NCBI GenBank assembly: GCA_963743595.1
Contig: CAVURW010000081.1
Location: 1 to 43,953, forward strand
Origin: CAVURW01 sp963743595
Lineage (GTDB): Bacteria; Verrucomicrobiota; Verrucomicrobiia; Methylacidiphilales; UBA1321
Length of the DNA stretch: 43,953 nucleotides
Reading direction: 5' to 3'
A program made the translations under genes and the position numbers. The notes beneath the pieces were generated by a model. The model had not been told where the DNA came from. It saw only the letters and a list, made by a program, of their open reading frames with translations, and did not search any database. Below, one piece after another: positions 8,528-16,509 of this stretch. Positions within the stretch are counted from its first letter, which is position 1. Each line of letters begins with the position of its first letter.

Positions 8528-9310
8528 TTAATGTATTGAGTCCACGGCCAACGCCTCCACCGACTCGTCTGCAGGCACGTGATCAATGACACCGCCCAGG
8601 CTTTCGTCCAGACCTGCACGGAAATGGCCATACTTCAGGAACCAAGCGATCTGGCAAAAAACACGCCAACTGATCAAGAGCCCAAAGTGATTTACGTTAA
8701 ACGTGCAGTGCTGAGCGCCGCCCAGCCGCGTTTCATTCCACACGATCACGCCATCGCACGGCTTAGGCATCGTCGGGAAATAACGACCAATTCCGAAGTT
8801 GAAGGTGCCTGCCATGACAGCCAAATCGCGTCCACCGCGCCAAACGGGCACTCGCTGCTTTTGTACATATTCGTGAACCGTGGCTCCGATCAAATACGGA
8901 CCCACGGGTCCGCCAAACGAGAGCCCCCTTCGGCCAATCCAGCATTCCATGAACGGTGAGCCAAGCGCCACCACGCGACCCGGCGGCAAATCGAAACCAT
9001 CTTCAAGAACTTCTCGAGTAAGAATGCCCCCCATGCTGTGGGCAATGATGTGGACACGATCTCCTTTTACACGACTCAGGAAGCGGCGGAAATGGTCCAC
9101 ATTCCTCCTAAGCGATCCGAGCATTGAGGGATAACAAAACGTCGTGATCTTGTAGCCGAGTGAACGCAAACGCATCGCCAGAAGCGTCATCTCCATCGCA
9201 CGAGCGGGCGAAACGATTGCCCCGTGCGTCAAAACAATAGTCGTTCCCGATTCCGAGCGCGCCGGCTCGAGATCGCTCCAACTCCAACTTGTGAACCGCT
9301 TATCCCGCAT
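8528..9310 (-). CDS. Alpha/beta hydrolase (lipase/PGAP1-like)
   Basis: A protein of about 260 residues with the alpha/beta hydrolase pattern: TTIVLTHGAIVSPARAME (oxyanion His-Gly), LRSLGYKITTFCYPS, VHIIAHSMGGILTREVL with nucleophile Ser in the AHSMGG elbow, and VVALGSPF after it. A late Asp (PCDGVIVWNET) and His (FNVNHFGLL) can complete the triad. The HSMGG-TREVL and GSPF pattern is that of triacylglycerol-lipase, PGAP1 and LCAT-like esterases acting on lipids or acyl esters. There is no signal peptide. The frame can be extended to a TTG at 9343, but the ATG at 9310 leaves room for a divergent promoter with tig. It lies directly upstream of the coiled-coil gene, so the pair may form one functional unit. 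The substrate is unknown. Confidence 0.75.
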   Translation of the reverse strand: MRDKRFTSWSWSDLEPARSESGTTIVLTHGAIVSPARAMEMTLLAMRLRSLGYKITTFCYPSMLGSLRRNVDHFRRFLSRVKGDRVHIIAHSMGGILTREVLEDGFDLPPGRVVALGSPFMECWIGRRGLSFGGPVGPYLIGATVHEYVQKQRVPVWRGGRDLAVMAGTFNFGIGRYFPTMPKPCDGVIVWNETRLGGAQHCTFNVNHFGLLISWRVFCQIAWFLKYGHFRAGLDESLGGVIDHVPADESVEALAVDSIH

Positions 9311-9365
9311 TTCAGAAAATAGATTTGTTTTAAATCCTCGCAAGTCCTATCCTCGACCCTCCCCT

Positions 9366-10790
9366 ATGAACGTCACATTGGAAAGTATTTCACCCTGCAA
9401 AAAGCGCCTCAAGATCGAAGTTCCTGCGAATCGTGTCCAGCAAACATTTGACCGAATCACGGGTGAATTCCAAAAAGAAGCTCGCATTCCTGGATTTCGC
9501 CCAGGGCACGCCCCAAAAAATCTCGTCACGAAAAAATATCAGAAAGATATCGAAGACGAAACCCAGCGCGTTCTGTTGCCGGAAGCCCTGAAAGAGGCGC
9601 TCGCCAAGCACAATCTGCAATCGGTCACCTACCCCACTTTGGAAGATAAAAGCTTCCAACTCGGCATTTCGTTCAGCTTTTCCGCAGTGGTGGAGATCGC
9701 ACCGGAAGTGCAATTGCCTGAGTACAAAGGGCTGAAGCTAACCCGTCGCGACGGCACTCTCACAGAGGCTGAGATCGACCGCGCGATCGATCGTTTAGCC
9801 GACCAATATTCCTCGTACAATGACGTGACCGACCGCGAGGCGGCCGATGGCGATTTCCTCGTCTTGACCTACTCCGGCACGCATAACGGCGAGTCAATCG
9901 AAAAGCTGGTCACCGATATTCCAGCGTTTGTTTCAGGCGAAAAATTTTGGCTCTGGACGAGGGCAGAGGGGTTCCTGCCCGGCTTCATCGAGAAGCTGAT
10001 CGGCATGCGTATCGATGAGACGCGGGAGTTCACAATTACGCCGCCTGCTGAGTACGACGTGAAAGAACTGGCAGGCAAGGCGCTTTCATATTCCGTAAAA
10101 CTGGACGGCATCAAACAAAAGCAGACCATTCCGATCGACGATGAATTGGCGAAGAAGCTCGGCGTCCAAAACGTGGAGCAACTGCGCAAGGCGATTCAAG
10201 AGACGCTTCAATCCCGCAAGGAACAAGACGTGCAGTCTGCCACGCGCCAGGAAATCGTGAATCATCTACTCGCCGATTCTTCCTTCCCGATCCCGGACTC
10301 GATTCTTGAGCAAGAAACCGACCACGCAGTCCGCATCCTGGTAGAAGAAAACCAAAAGCGGGGTGTTTCGCCTCAAATGCTGGAAGAGAAACGTGATGAA
10401 CTTTACGCCGTCGCGGATCGTGATGCGCAATCGTTCGTGCGCTTCACCTTCTTGATCCGGGAAATCGCCAAAAAAGAGAACATCACGGTCTCCCCCGAGA
10501 TGGTTTACATGGCCCTGATGGATTACTCCAAGCGAAACAACATCCCCTTCAAGAAGCTCGTTAAGAACCTCAGCAAAACGAATACGCAGGAAGAAATTAC
10601 GGATCAACTCCTTCGCCAACAGGTTCTTTCCATGATCGTTCGGGAAGCCGTCTTCGTTGACCCGACGGAATCGACTCCTGCAGCAGAAGCGCAACCTGAA
10701 AGCAGTGCACCAGCGGCTGCTCCGGAAACAGCCCCGGCGACCGCTTCAGAAACCGTTCCTCCTGCTGAATCGACTCCGACCGCCTCCTAA
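9366..10790 (+). CDS. tig: Trigger factor (ribosome-associated chaperone, peptidyl-prolyl isomerase)
   Basis: A 474-residue protein. The N-terminal ribosome-binding domain has the hallmark GFRPGHAPKNLV (consensus GFRxGkxP), followed by the insertion helix and EALKEALAKHNL. A central FKBP-type domain (about residues 150-245) includes DGDFLVLTYSG and FLPGFIEKLIGM. The C-terminal helical chaperone arms run to about residue 430 (FLIREIAKKENITVSPEMV). Trigger factor binds nascent chains at the ribosome exit tunnel. The ATG at 9366 (MNVTLESI) aligns with the family; upstream in-frame starts add an unrelated leader. The last about 40 residues are an Ala/Pro/Glu/Thr-rich tail beyond the usual family end. 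It is followed after 54 bases by clpP, the classical tig-clpP order. Confidence 0.95.
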   Translation: MNVTLESISPCKKRLKIEVPANRVQQTFDRITGEFQKEARIPGFRPGHAPKNLVTKKYQKDIEDETQRVLLPEALKEALAKHNLQSVTYPTLEDKSFQLGISFSFSAVVEIAPEVQLPEYKGLKLTRRDGTLTEAEIDRAIDRLADQYSSYNDVTDREAADGDFLVLTYSGTHNGESIEKLVTDIPAFVSGEKFWLWTRAEGFLPGFIEKLIGMRIDETREFTITPPAEYDVKELAGKALSYSVKLDGIKQKQTIPIDDELAKKLGVQNVEQLRKAIQETLQSRKEQDVQSATRQEIVNHLLADSSFPIPDSILEQETDHAVRILVEENQKRGVSPQMLEEKRDELYAVADRDAQSFVRFTFLIREIAKKENITVSPEMVYMALMDYSKRNNIPFKKLVKNLSKTNTQEEITDQLLRQQVLSMIVREAVFVDPTESTPAAEAQPESSAPAAAPETAPATASETVPPAESTPTAS

Positions 10791-10844
10791 ACATCAAACC
10801 AGCACTTGTCCCGCCACTCATTAGAACTTAACGTAAACGGAAAT

Positions 10845-11483
10845 ATGGAAACCAACGCCGGAACTTACTTCATCCCCAACGTCATCGAGAAAGACGGTCG
10901 CGGTGAACGCTCGCTCGATATCTACACGCGGTTGCTACGGGATCGCATTGTCTTTCTAGGCTCGGCCATCGATGACGGTGTTGCCAATTCCGTTATCGCT
11001 CAGCTTCTCTTCCTCCAAATGGATGATGGCAAGAAAGACGTTCACCTGTACGTGCATTCACCGGGCGGCTACGTCACGGCGGGTCTCGCGATCTACGACA
11101 CGATGCAATTCATGACATGCGACGTCGCAACCTACTGCATCGGAATGGCTGCCAGTATGGGCGCGATTCTCCTCGCTGCAGGAACGAAGGGCAAGCGGTT
11201 CATTCTGCCCCACGCTCGGGTGATGATTCACCAACCGAGTGGCGGTGCACGCGGACCAGCCACGGACATCAGCATCCAGGCTAAAGAGATCTTGCGCCAA
11301 AAGCGGGCCCTTAACGAGATCATGGCGCATCACACCGGCCAAACGGTCGAACGCGTTGAAGCCGATATGGAACGCGATCACTACCTCAGCCCAGAGGAAG
11401 CACGCGTTTACGGCATTGTGGATGAAGTGGTGAAGTCGCGCCGCGATGTCTCGAAGATCATCAAAGAGCCGCTGAAGAGTTAA
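10845..11483 (+). CDS. clpP: ATP-dependent Clp protease proteolytic subunit ClpP
   Basis: A 212-residue serine peptidase (family S14). The catalytic triad is readable: Ser104 in GMAASMGA, His129 in MIHQPSGG and Asp178 in MERDHYLS. The substrate-groove motif VHSPGGYVTAGLAIYDTM and the C-terminal LSPEEARVYGIVDEVV are also intact. ClpP forms the double-heptamer chamber that degrades proteins unfolded by ClpX or ClpA/C. The start is set at ATG 10845 (METNAGTYFIPNVIE), since the longer TTG-initiated frame from 10806 adds 13 non-conserved residues. It lies 54 bases after tig and 65 bases before a second ClpP-fold gene. No clpX follows. Confidence 0.96.
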   Translation: METNAGTYFIPNVIEKDGRGERSLDIYTRLLRDRIVFLGSAIDDGVANSVIAQLLFLQMDDGKKDVHLYVHSPGGYVTAGLAIYDTMQFMTCDVATYCIGMAASMGAILLAAGTKGKRFILPHARVMIHQPSGGARGPATDISIQAKEILRQKRALNEIMAHHTGQTVERVEADMERDHYLSPEEARVYGIVDEVVKSRRDVSKIIKEPLKS

Positions 11484-11548
11484 CGAGCCCTGCGGTGCGC
11501 TGGCTTAAGACTTGCGCTTTACCCAGAATGGCAACACCTTAAAAGACA

Positions 11549-12877
11549 ATGCCCCCACGTTCTCGCAACATCCCCGCCGTACCCGCCATCACCCCGAAAA
11601 AATCGACTCGTAAATCCGCTGATAAACCGTCGAAGTCTGAGGGGAAGACCGAAAAAGTCGAAAAAGTCGATAAAGCGGTAGAGAAGATTGAGTTAGTTGA
11701 AAAGGTGGAGAAGACGCCGGAAATGGCAGTGGAGCCCGCTCCCGCTCCGGTAAAAGCTCCGGAAATCGTTACTCAACCGAGCCAACCGGCCCCGGTTGAA
11801 GTGGCTCCCGTGATCGTGGTGAATGAACCCGCGCCTGTAGCTCCGGTGAATGGAGCCCCTGCTGCGGCACCCGCACCCGCAGCGCCTCAGCCCGAGACCA
11901 AGCGCGCACCGATTCTTACCGACAAAACGCAGGCGATTTTCCGTGAATTCGAGGAAGTCATCGATCTTCCACTGGTCGCCTACTGGACCTCCACCGATGG
12001 ATCGATTTGCCATAACGATGTCATGGCCCTGGCGCAATTGCTCGATAACAAGAAATTTTCCAGCTCCACCGTCGGTTTGTTTCTGAAATCCGATGGCGGC
12101 AGCCCGGAGGCAGCCCTTCGCTTGATTCACCTACTGCGTAGCCGATTCAAGAAAATCGTGCTCTACGCACCGTACGCCTGCGCCTCTGCCGCCACAATGG
12201 TCGCGCTCGGTGCCAATGAAGTGCACATGGGGCCGACCTCCTATTTAACGCCGGTCGATACCAGCCTGAAGCACTCGCTTTCGCCCGTAAACAGTCGCAA
12301 TGACATGGTCTCCGTGAGCCAGGACGAACTGAGCCGTATTCTTCGCCTCTGGAACGAACAAAAAATCCCGGGCAACCCCTACCCGGAAGTCTACAAATAC
12401 CTGCACCCGCTCGTTATCGGTGCCCTCGACCGCTCCAGCTCCCTCTCCATGCGTATCTGCATGGAACTGCTCAGCTTCCATCTGAACAACAAGGCTCTCG
12501 CTAAAAAGATCAGCCACGAGCTCAACTACAGTTACCCCGCCCACTCCTACCCGATCACGGCTCGCGAAGCCCGCAAGCTCGGCCTGAACGTCCGCGATAT
12601 GGGCGCGAAAGAGGCGTCTCTGCTTCAACGCCTAAACGCCCATTATTGCCAGATGACCGACCCGATCGTCACCGATTACGATCTCGAGAATAATCATAAC
12701 CACGAGATCTGTAACATTCTTGAGGCTGAGGGCAAACAGATCTACTACCATGTCGATAAAGATTGGCACTACCGCAAGGAAGAACGCCGCTGGATCGTTA
12801 CCAACGATAAATCGGGTTGGCGCCGCGTGACGCTTAAAGACGAGAAGTGGACGCCCGAGCAGTTCGCCATGCGGTAA
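11549..12877 (+). CDS. ClpP-fold SDH-type serine proteinase-like protein with long Lys/Glu/Pro-rich N-terminus
   Basis: A 442-residue protein. Residues 1-120 are low complexity: Lys/Glu repeats (KVEKVDKAVEKIELVEKVEK), then Ala/Pro/Val. Residues about 125-360 follow the ClpP/crotonase fold of the SDH (serine dehydrogenase proteinase, PF01972) group: VGLFLKSDGGSPEAALRLIH (groove, SDGG 181-184), IVLYAPYACASAATMVALGA (probable nucleophile Ser213) and EVHMGPTSYLTPVDTSL. The ClpP His and Asp are absent, as expected for SDH-like enzymes. The C-terminal about 70 residues (HVDKDWHYRKEERRWIV) are extra. No signal peptide is visible, so it is probably cytosolic. Adjacency to clpP suggests a role in protein quality control; activity is not proven. 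Confidence 0.75.
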   Translation: MPPRSRNIPAVPAITPKKSTRKSADKPSKSEGKTEKVEKVDKAVEKIELVEKVEKTPEMAVEPAPAPVKAPEIVTQPSQPAPVEVAPVIVVNEPAPVAPVNGAPAAAPAPAAPQPETKRAPILTDKTQAIFREFEEVIDLPLVAYWTSTDGSICHNDVMALAQLLDNKKFSSSTVGLFLKSDGGSPEAALRLIHLLRSRFKKIVLYAPYACASAATMVALGANEVHMGPTSYLTPVDTSLKHSLSPVNSRNDMVSVSQDELSRILRLWNEQKIPGNPYPEVYKYLHPLVIGALDRSSSLSMRICMELLSFHLNNKALAKKISHELNYSYPAHSYPITAREARKLGLNVRDMGAKEASLLQRLNAHYCQMTDPIVTDYDLENNHNHEICNILEAEGKQIYYHVDKDWHYRKEERRWIVTNDKSGWRRVTLKDEKWTPEQFAMR

Positions 12878-12888
12878 TCGCCTGCGGT

Positions 12889-13806
12889 TTACTTCAACCC
12901 ACTCGCCTTCTTAATATCTGCCGGAAAATCGGTGATCAGCTGAATGCGCACCTTGCGATAGAATGCTTCAGCACCCTCGGATTGGATTTGGATCTGCCCG
13001 CCGGTGAGGGGATTCTCCGTCTTGTCCAGATTGTCAACCGTGGCGGCGTTTTGCAGCACTTGCACCACGTGGCCATTCACGATGTAAACCGCTGTCGAAC
13101 CAACCGTGTAGAAATCGAGCGTGTTCCACTCGCCCATTGGTGATTCAAAATTCCCGGCGAGATGCCCCAGCTTTCCTTTCGTCGCGTCTTTAGCTGCACC
13201 GAACCTCATTAGCGTGCCAGTAGGATCGTACGTCCAACCCTTGGCCGGTGCTACAGCAGGAATCGCGGTCGTGCTGGCAGCAGTTCCGGCGAGAAAATAG
13301 GTATCGCCCATCCCTTTATCCTCCACTTGAAATTCGATGCAACGCTTCCACACCTTCCCAAACGCGCCGTGGGGCCCGGTACAATCCCACAAAATCCCAT
13401 TATCCTTTGGTGCGTTGAGCTTCGGTGCCCAAATTTTATCTCCCCATTTCATCTGAGCTTGCAAATGGTAATTCGAGAACGATTCCTTGGTCGTTAGACC
13501 ACCGAAAATCTCACCCGAAATGTGGAGGAGTGGCTCGCCCCCTTCCTGCTCCATCGTGAAGACGTGCTTCGGGTCGTTATTCAGACCTAACGGCGTTCCG
13601 TTATGCCCATCCGAACTGGTTGGTGTGCCTGGCGGCAACCCTGTCACGCCATCCATCGGAATGCCCATCCACAGTTCCCACGCGGTCAATTTTTCATCCA
13701 ACAAATCGCGCCAGCCGTCTGTGGAGGCGCTCGTGGTCTGAGCGCTCGCTGAGTTCACACCCCAAGCAAATATTGTTATTAAAAGGTAGCCCGAGAAACG
13801 TTTCAT
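12889..13806 (-). CDS. Secreted DUF1080 (3-keto-disaccharide hydrolase-like) protein
   Basis: A 305-residue protein with a signal peptide (to SASAQ, about residue 23). Pieces typical of the DUF1080 jelly-roll family (PF06439) are present in order: WRDLLDEKLTAWELWMG, GEPLLHISGEIFGGLTTKESFSNYHLQAQMKWG, DNGILWDCTGPHG, CIEFQVEDKGMGD, WNTLDFYTVGSTAVYIVNGHVV and the ending GGQIQIQSEGAEAFYRKVRI. The family is expanded in Verrucomicrobiota and Planctomycetota; some members hydrolyse 3-keto-glycosides, others are binding modules. It is exported and probably acts on sugars. It converges with the SDH-like gene, 11 bases apart, so the two share no operon. Confidence 0.85.
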   Translation of the reverse strand: MKRFSGYLLITIFAWGVNSASAQTTSASTDGWRDLLDEKLTAWELWMGIPMDGVTGLPPGTPTSSDGHNGTPLGLNNDPKHVFTMEQEGGEPLLHISGEIFGGLTTKESFSNYHLQAQMKWGDKIWAPKLNAPKDNGILWDCTGPHGAFGKVWKRCIEFQVEDKGMGDTYFLAGTAASTTAIPAVAPAKGWTYDPTGTLMRFGAAKDATKGKLGHLAGNFESPMGEWNTLDFYTVGSTAVYIVNGHVVQVLQNAATVDNLDKTENPLTGGQIQIQSEGAEAFYRKVRIQLITDFPADIKKASGLK

Positions 13807-14059
13807 TCCCCCCAGTAACCACTCGAGTCCAAAAAAGTCGCGCCTCTTCTCTCGACAAAGCTTTCATTCAATCGACTTTAGAAATCGAGTACATTGCTTT
13901 GGAAAACTCCAGGTTTCAAGTTCTTCACTTGGCTTTGATTTGCTTGCCCTTCATTCTGAAAATGGCATACTGCCCTCTCGCGAAGGGTTACTGTAGGACC
14001 CTCGCTAATTCAAAGGGACACGCAAGCGGGCTGCGTAACCTCTTTGATATCAGTCATTT

Positions 14060-14131
14060 GCGGAGTTAGCTTAGCGGTAGAGCAGGTCCTTTACACGGAC
14101 AAGGTCGGGGGTTCGATCCCCTCACTCCGCA
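14060..14131 (+). tRNA. tRNA-Val (anticodon TAC)
   Basis: A cloverleaf can be drawn. The acceptor stem is GCGGAGT (14060-14066) with ACTCCGC (14124-14130). The D arm is followed by an anticodon loop TTTACAC with TAC at 14092-14094, and a T arm GGGGGTTCGATCCCCTC. CCA is not encoded. The anticodon stem has one G-A mismatch at its outer pair (14085 with 14101). Confidence 0.95.
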
Positions 14132-14166
14132 CTCTTTTAACGGGTAGGGGACCTCGCCGTTCCTCC

Positions 14167-15012
14167 CTAATCTCCGAGCAAGTTTAGTTCTTCTCGATGC
14201 GCCCAAGCCAGGTGATTCAAGAGCGGGTAACCGCCGATTTCCAGCCGACGCACAATCGCGGACGTGATGAATTTCTTCCCAAACGCAACGGCTTCGCTGA
14301 CAGATTTTCCTCGACCGAGCATCGCCGTAATCGCGGCTGAGTAGGTGCAGCCTGTGCCGTGCGGGTCGACGTTCGGAACGCGGGGCGCTTGGAAGCGCTC
14401 GATCGTACCGTTGGGATAGACGAGAACGTCCTCGGCCACATCCGTTTTCAGATGCCCGCCTTTGACGAGAACCGATGGCCCGGCGAACTCCTTGGCTAGG
14501 GCGAGTGCGGCCTCTGCCAATTCATCCAGGTTTCCAATCGGTCGCCCCCATAAGAGCTGCGCTTCATCGCGATTGGGCGTAATTACGGTGGCTTTTCGAA
14601 TCAGGCGGCGCAGGGCATCAATCGCGTCTTCAGGGAGCAGGGTTTTGCCGCTGGAGGCGACCATGACGGGATCGACGACGAGCGGTACGCGCTTGGCCAA
14701 TATCGGTGCTATGGCCTCTTCCACCGCTGCGATGACCTCCGCCGATGCGAGTAGGCCAGTTTTCATCGCAGCGATCGGAAAGCTCTCGTTGACCAATCGA
14801 ATCTGATCAGCCACACGCTCCGGCGGGATCGGCGTAATATTCAAGACCTTACCGGGATGCTCCGCCACCACGCTGGTCACGGCTGTGGTGCCGTACACGC
14901 CGCAAACGGTGAACGTTTTCAGGTCCGCCTGAAGCCCCGCCCCGCCGCTGTTATCTGACCCGGCTATCGTTAAAACAACCGGAACTAAACTTTGCCTTTT
15001 CTCCAATTCCAT
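14167..15012 (-). CDS. thiD: Hydroxymethylpyrimidine/phosphomethylpyrimidine kinase ThiD
   Basis: A 281-residue ribokinase-fold enzyme phosphorylating HMP and HMP-phosphate in thiamine pyrimidine synthesis. Family signatures are in order: LTIAGSDNSGGAGLQADLKTF at the N-terminus, YGTTAVTSVVAEHP, AMKTGLLAS, LVVDPVMVASSG, TPNRDEAQLL, VLVKGGHL and the anion-hole/catalytic loop VDPHGTGCTYSAAITAML. Its length is slightly above the E. coli enzyme. The ATG at 15012 is only 36 bases from the divergent apaG start, so the two promoters must overlap neighbouring coding sequence or lie within it. No thiamine riboswitch is visible in that gap. Confidence 0.95.
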   Translation of the reverse strand: MELEKRQSLVPVVLTIAGSDNSGGAGLQADLKTFTVCGVYGTTAVTSVVAEHPGKVLNITPIPPERVADQIRLVNESFPIAAMKTGLLASAEVIAAVEEAIAPILAKRVPLVVDPVMVASSGKTLLPEDAIDALRRLIRKATVITPNRDEAQLLWGRPIGNLDELAEAALALAKEFAGPSVLVKGGHLKTDVAEDVLVYPNGTIERFQAPRVPNVDPHGTGCTYSAAITAMLGRGKSVSEAVAFGKKFITSAIVRRLEIGGYPLLNHLAWAHREELNLLGD

Positions 15013-15048
15013 ATTTCGTTATTGTTCTCGTTTCAACCGCACGCTTCC

Positions 15049-15468
15049 ATGGCTACCTTTGGCATTCAACCCCCTCACCACCGCCCAATGCACGAGCTCC
15101 CCGGCTTGTGGGTCCGAGTGGATCGCATCGAATATCGGCGGGATAAAGGGGGAACGGAAGACCGCCCCTACTGTTTCGTTTATCACATTACCATTCACAA
15201 TGATAGCCCCCAGGTCGTGACCCTGCGCGGACGCAAATGGATCGTGACGGCGGCAGATGGTTCCAAACTCGTTATCGAAGGCAAAGGCGTGGGAGCACTT
15301 GCTGGTGACTCGCCTCGGTTGATCCCCGGTTTTCCCTTTCGCTACACCGGATACCACCTCGTTGGTACCGATAGCATCGCCGATGGCTCCTACGTCGGCA
15401 TCATGGACGACGGCACCCGTGTCTTTACACGCATTCCTTCCTTCCGAATGGAAGTGCCCCGTTTCTGA
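15049..15468 (+). CDS. apaG: ApaG domain protein
   Basis: A 139-residue protein with the fibronectin-III-like ApaG fold: LWVRVDRIEYRRDKGGTEDRPYCFVYHITIHNDSPQVVTLRGRKWIVTAADG in sections, then VIEGKGVGALAGDSPRLIPGFPFRYTGYHLVGTDSIADGSYVGIM. The GXGVVGxxPxLxPGexFxYtSg pattern is recognisable with small changes. In other bacteria ApaG is linked to Co/Mg resistance and binds phosphates; the exact role is unsettled. The start is set at ATG 15049 (MATFGIQPP); a longer frame from 14992 would overlap thiD. It is followed closely by a small membrane protein gene. Confidence 0.9.
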   Translation: MATFGIQPPHHRPMHELPGLWVRVDRIEYRRDKGGTEDRPYCFVYHITIHNDSPQVVTLRGRKWIVTAADGSKLVIEGKGVGALAGDSPRLIPGFPFRYTGYHLVGTDSIADGSYVGIMDDGTRVFTRIPSFRMEVPRF

Positions 15469-15485
15469 AAATTGAAATTCCCCGC

Positions 15486-15689
15486 ATGATTTTAGCCAGC
15501 CTCTTGAGTTTAGGTGGACTCGAACTCCTGGGCACTTTCTTCACCTTTTGGATGGTCATGGAATGTTGCCGTAGGGAGGTCAAATCGACGCGTTGGCTCT
15601 GGGTCGCCGCCATTATCTTTATTCCTGGGTTCGGTCCGCTTTTTTATTTCTTTTGCCGAGTGGTGCCGGAACGGCCGTCCTTACCATGA
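15486..15689 (+). CDS. Small membrane protein with phospholipase D nuclease N-terminal-like (PLDc_N) segment
   Basis: A 67-residue protein with two hydrophobic helices (LGGLELLGTFFTFWMVMECC and WLWVAAIIFIPGFGPLFYFF) separated by a short charged loop. The spacing and the second-helix pattern W-x-I-x-P-G-x-G-x-L-x-Y-F match the PLDc_N family of small two-helix inner membrane proteins. Its stop overlaps the next start (ATGA at 15686-15689), so translation is probably coupled. The function is unknown. Confidence 0.6.
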   Translation: MILASLLSLGGLELLGTFFTFWMVMECCRREVKSTRWLWVAAIIFIPGFGPLFYFFCRVVPERPSLP

Positions 15690-16501
15690 ACCAGCGCACG
15701 ACACCACTTCTCCTGCTCGGCCTCGTCGTGCTTTCGGTCCCGTTTCTGTTGGCGCAGATGCCTACCGTTCCGCTTTCAGCGCCGCCCCTTGTCACTCCCG
15801 CTCCGTCGCATCCACACGCACCGTTGACTCCGCCGCCAACGCCACCCACGCCTGCACCTTCTCCGAATAGTGCCGAGCTTAAGCGGCTCCAGGCAATCAA
15901 CGATCAACTGCTGGCCCTAACGAAGCAACAGGAAGCGCTCCTGGAACAGTGCCAGACTTCGCGTAAGGAGCAGGAACGATTCATCGCGCACTTGGAAGAA
16001 CGGCTCGTCACCACCTCCATGGACAAGGCGAGCCTTCAGAAACAGGTCGCGCTTCTGCAGGATCAACTGGCTTCGGGCACCGTCGTCTCACCCCGGACAA
16101 CTCAGAGCAGCTCCTCATCCAATCAAATTCCCACTCCCGTGCCCGTGCGCCCGACATCCGAACTGCCGCCGGAATCGGATGCACCTAGCGGCACGCTCGC
16201 CTTCAGACGCGTTTTCATCCTGAAAGGCTCCGATAGCCAGAAGACTGATATCTTCCACATCAGCGGCAAAACATGGCGGATTCTCTATCACAATCGCGAT
16301 CCCGAGAAGTATCCGAATACTTCGGCTCTGTTTGTGGAAGCATACCCTAAGGGCGACGATGTTCCGCTCAAACGCGCGTCTCAGGCGGCCACCGGAGGTG
16401 GTGAAGAAATCTTGGATGGTCCGGGTGATTTCTACCTGAAGATCGATGCTGCCGGCGGGACATGGGAAGTCGCCGTGGAAGATAATCGAGAAAACCCGTA
16501 G
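15686..16501 (+). CDS. Exported Pro-rich coiled-coil protein of unknown function
   Basis: A 271-residue protein with a signal peptide (PLLLLGLVVLSVPFLLAQ). Then come a Pro/Thr-rich linker (about residues 25-60), a coiled coil (about 60-130: LKRLQAINDQLLALTKQQEALLEQ, then KASLQKQVALLQDQL) and a Ser/Pro spacer. The C-terminal domain of about 90 residues (FRRVFILKGSDSQKTDIFHISGKTWRILYH, FYLKIDAAGGTWEVAVEDN) resembles the small beta domains that end in a sandwich-like GxWxVxVED strand. It starts at the ATG that overlaps the upstream stop by four bases. The longer frame from 15593 runs through the upstream gene and is rejected. The protein is envelope-located; the function is not known. Confidence 0.7.
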   Translation: MNQRTTPLLLLGLVVLSVPFLLAQMPTVPLSAPPLVTPAPSHPHAPLTPPPTPPTPAPSPNSAELKRLQAINDQLLALTKQQEALLEQCQTSRKEQERFIAHLEERLVTTSMDKASLQKQVALLQDQLASGTVVSPRTTQSSSSSNQIPTPVPVRPTSELPPESDAPSGTLAFRRVFILKGSDSQKTDIFHISGKTWRILYHNRDPEKYPNTSALFVEAYPKGDDVPLKRASQAATGGGEEILDGPGDFYLKIDAAGGTWEVAVEDNRENP

Positions 16502-16509
16502 TCGATACC

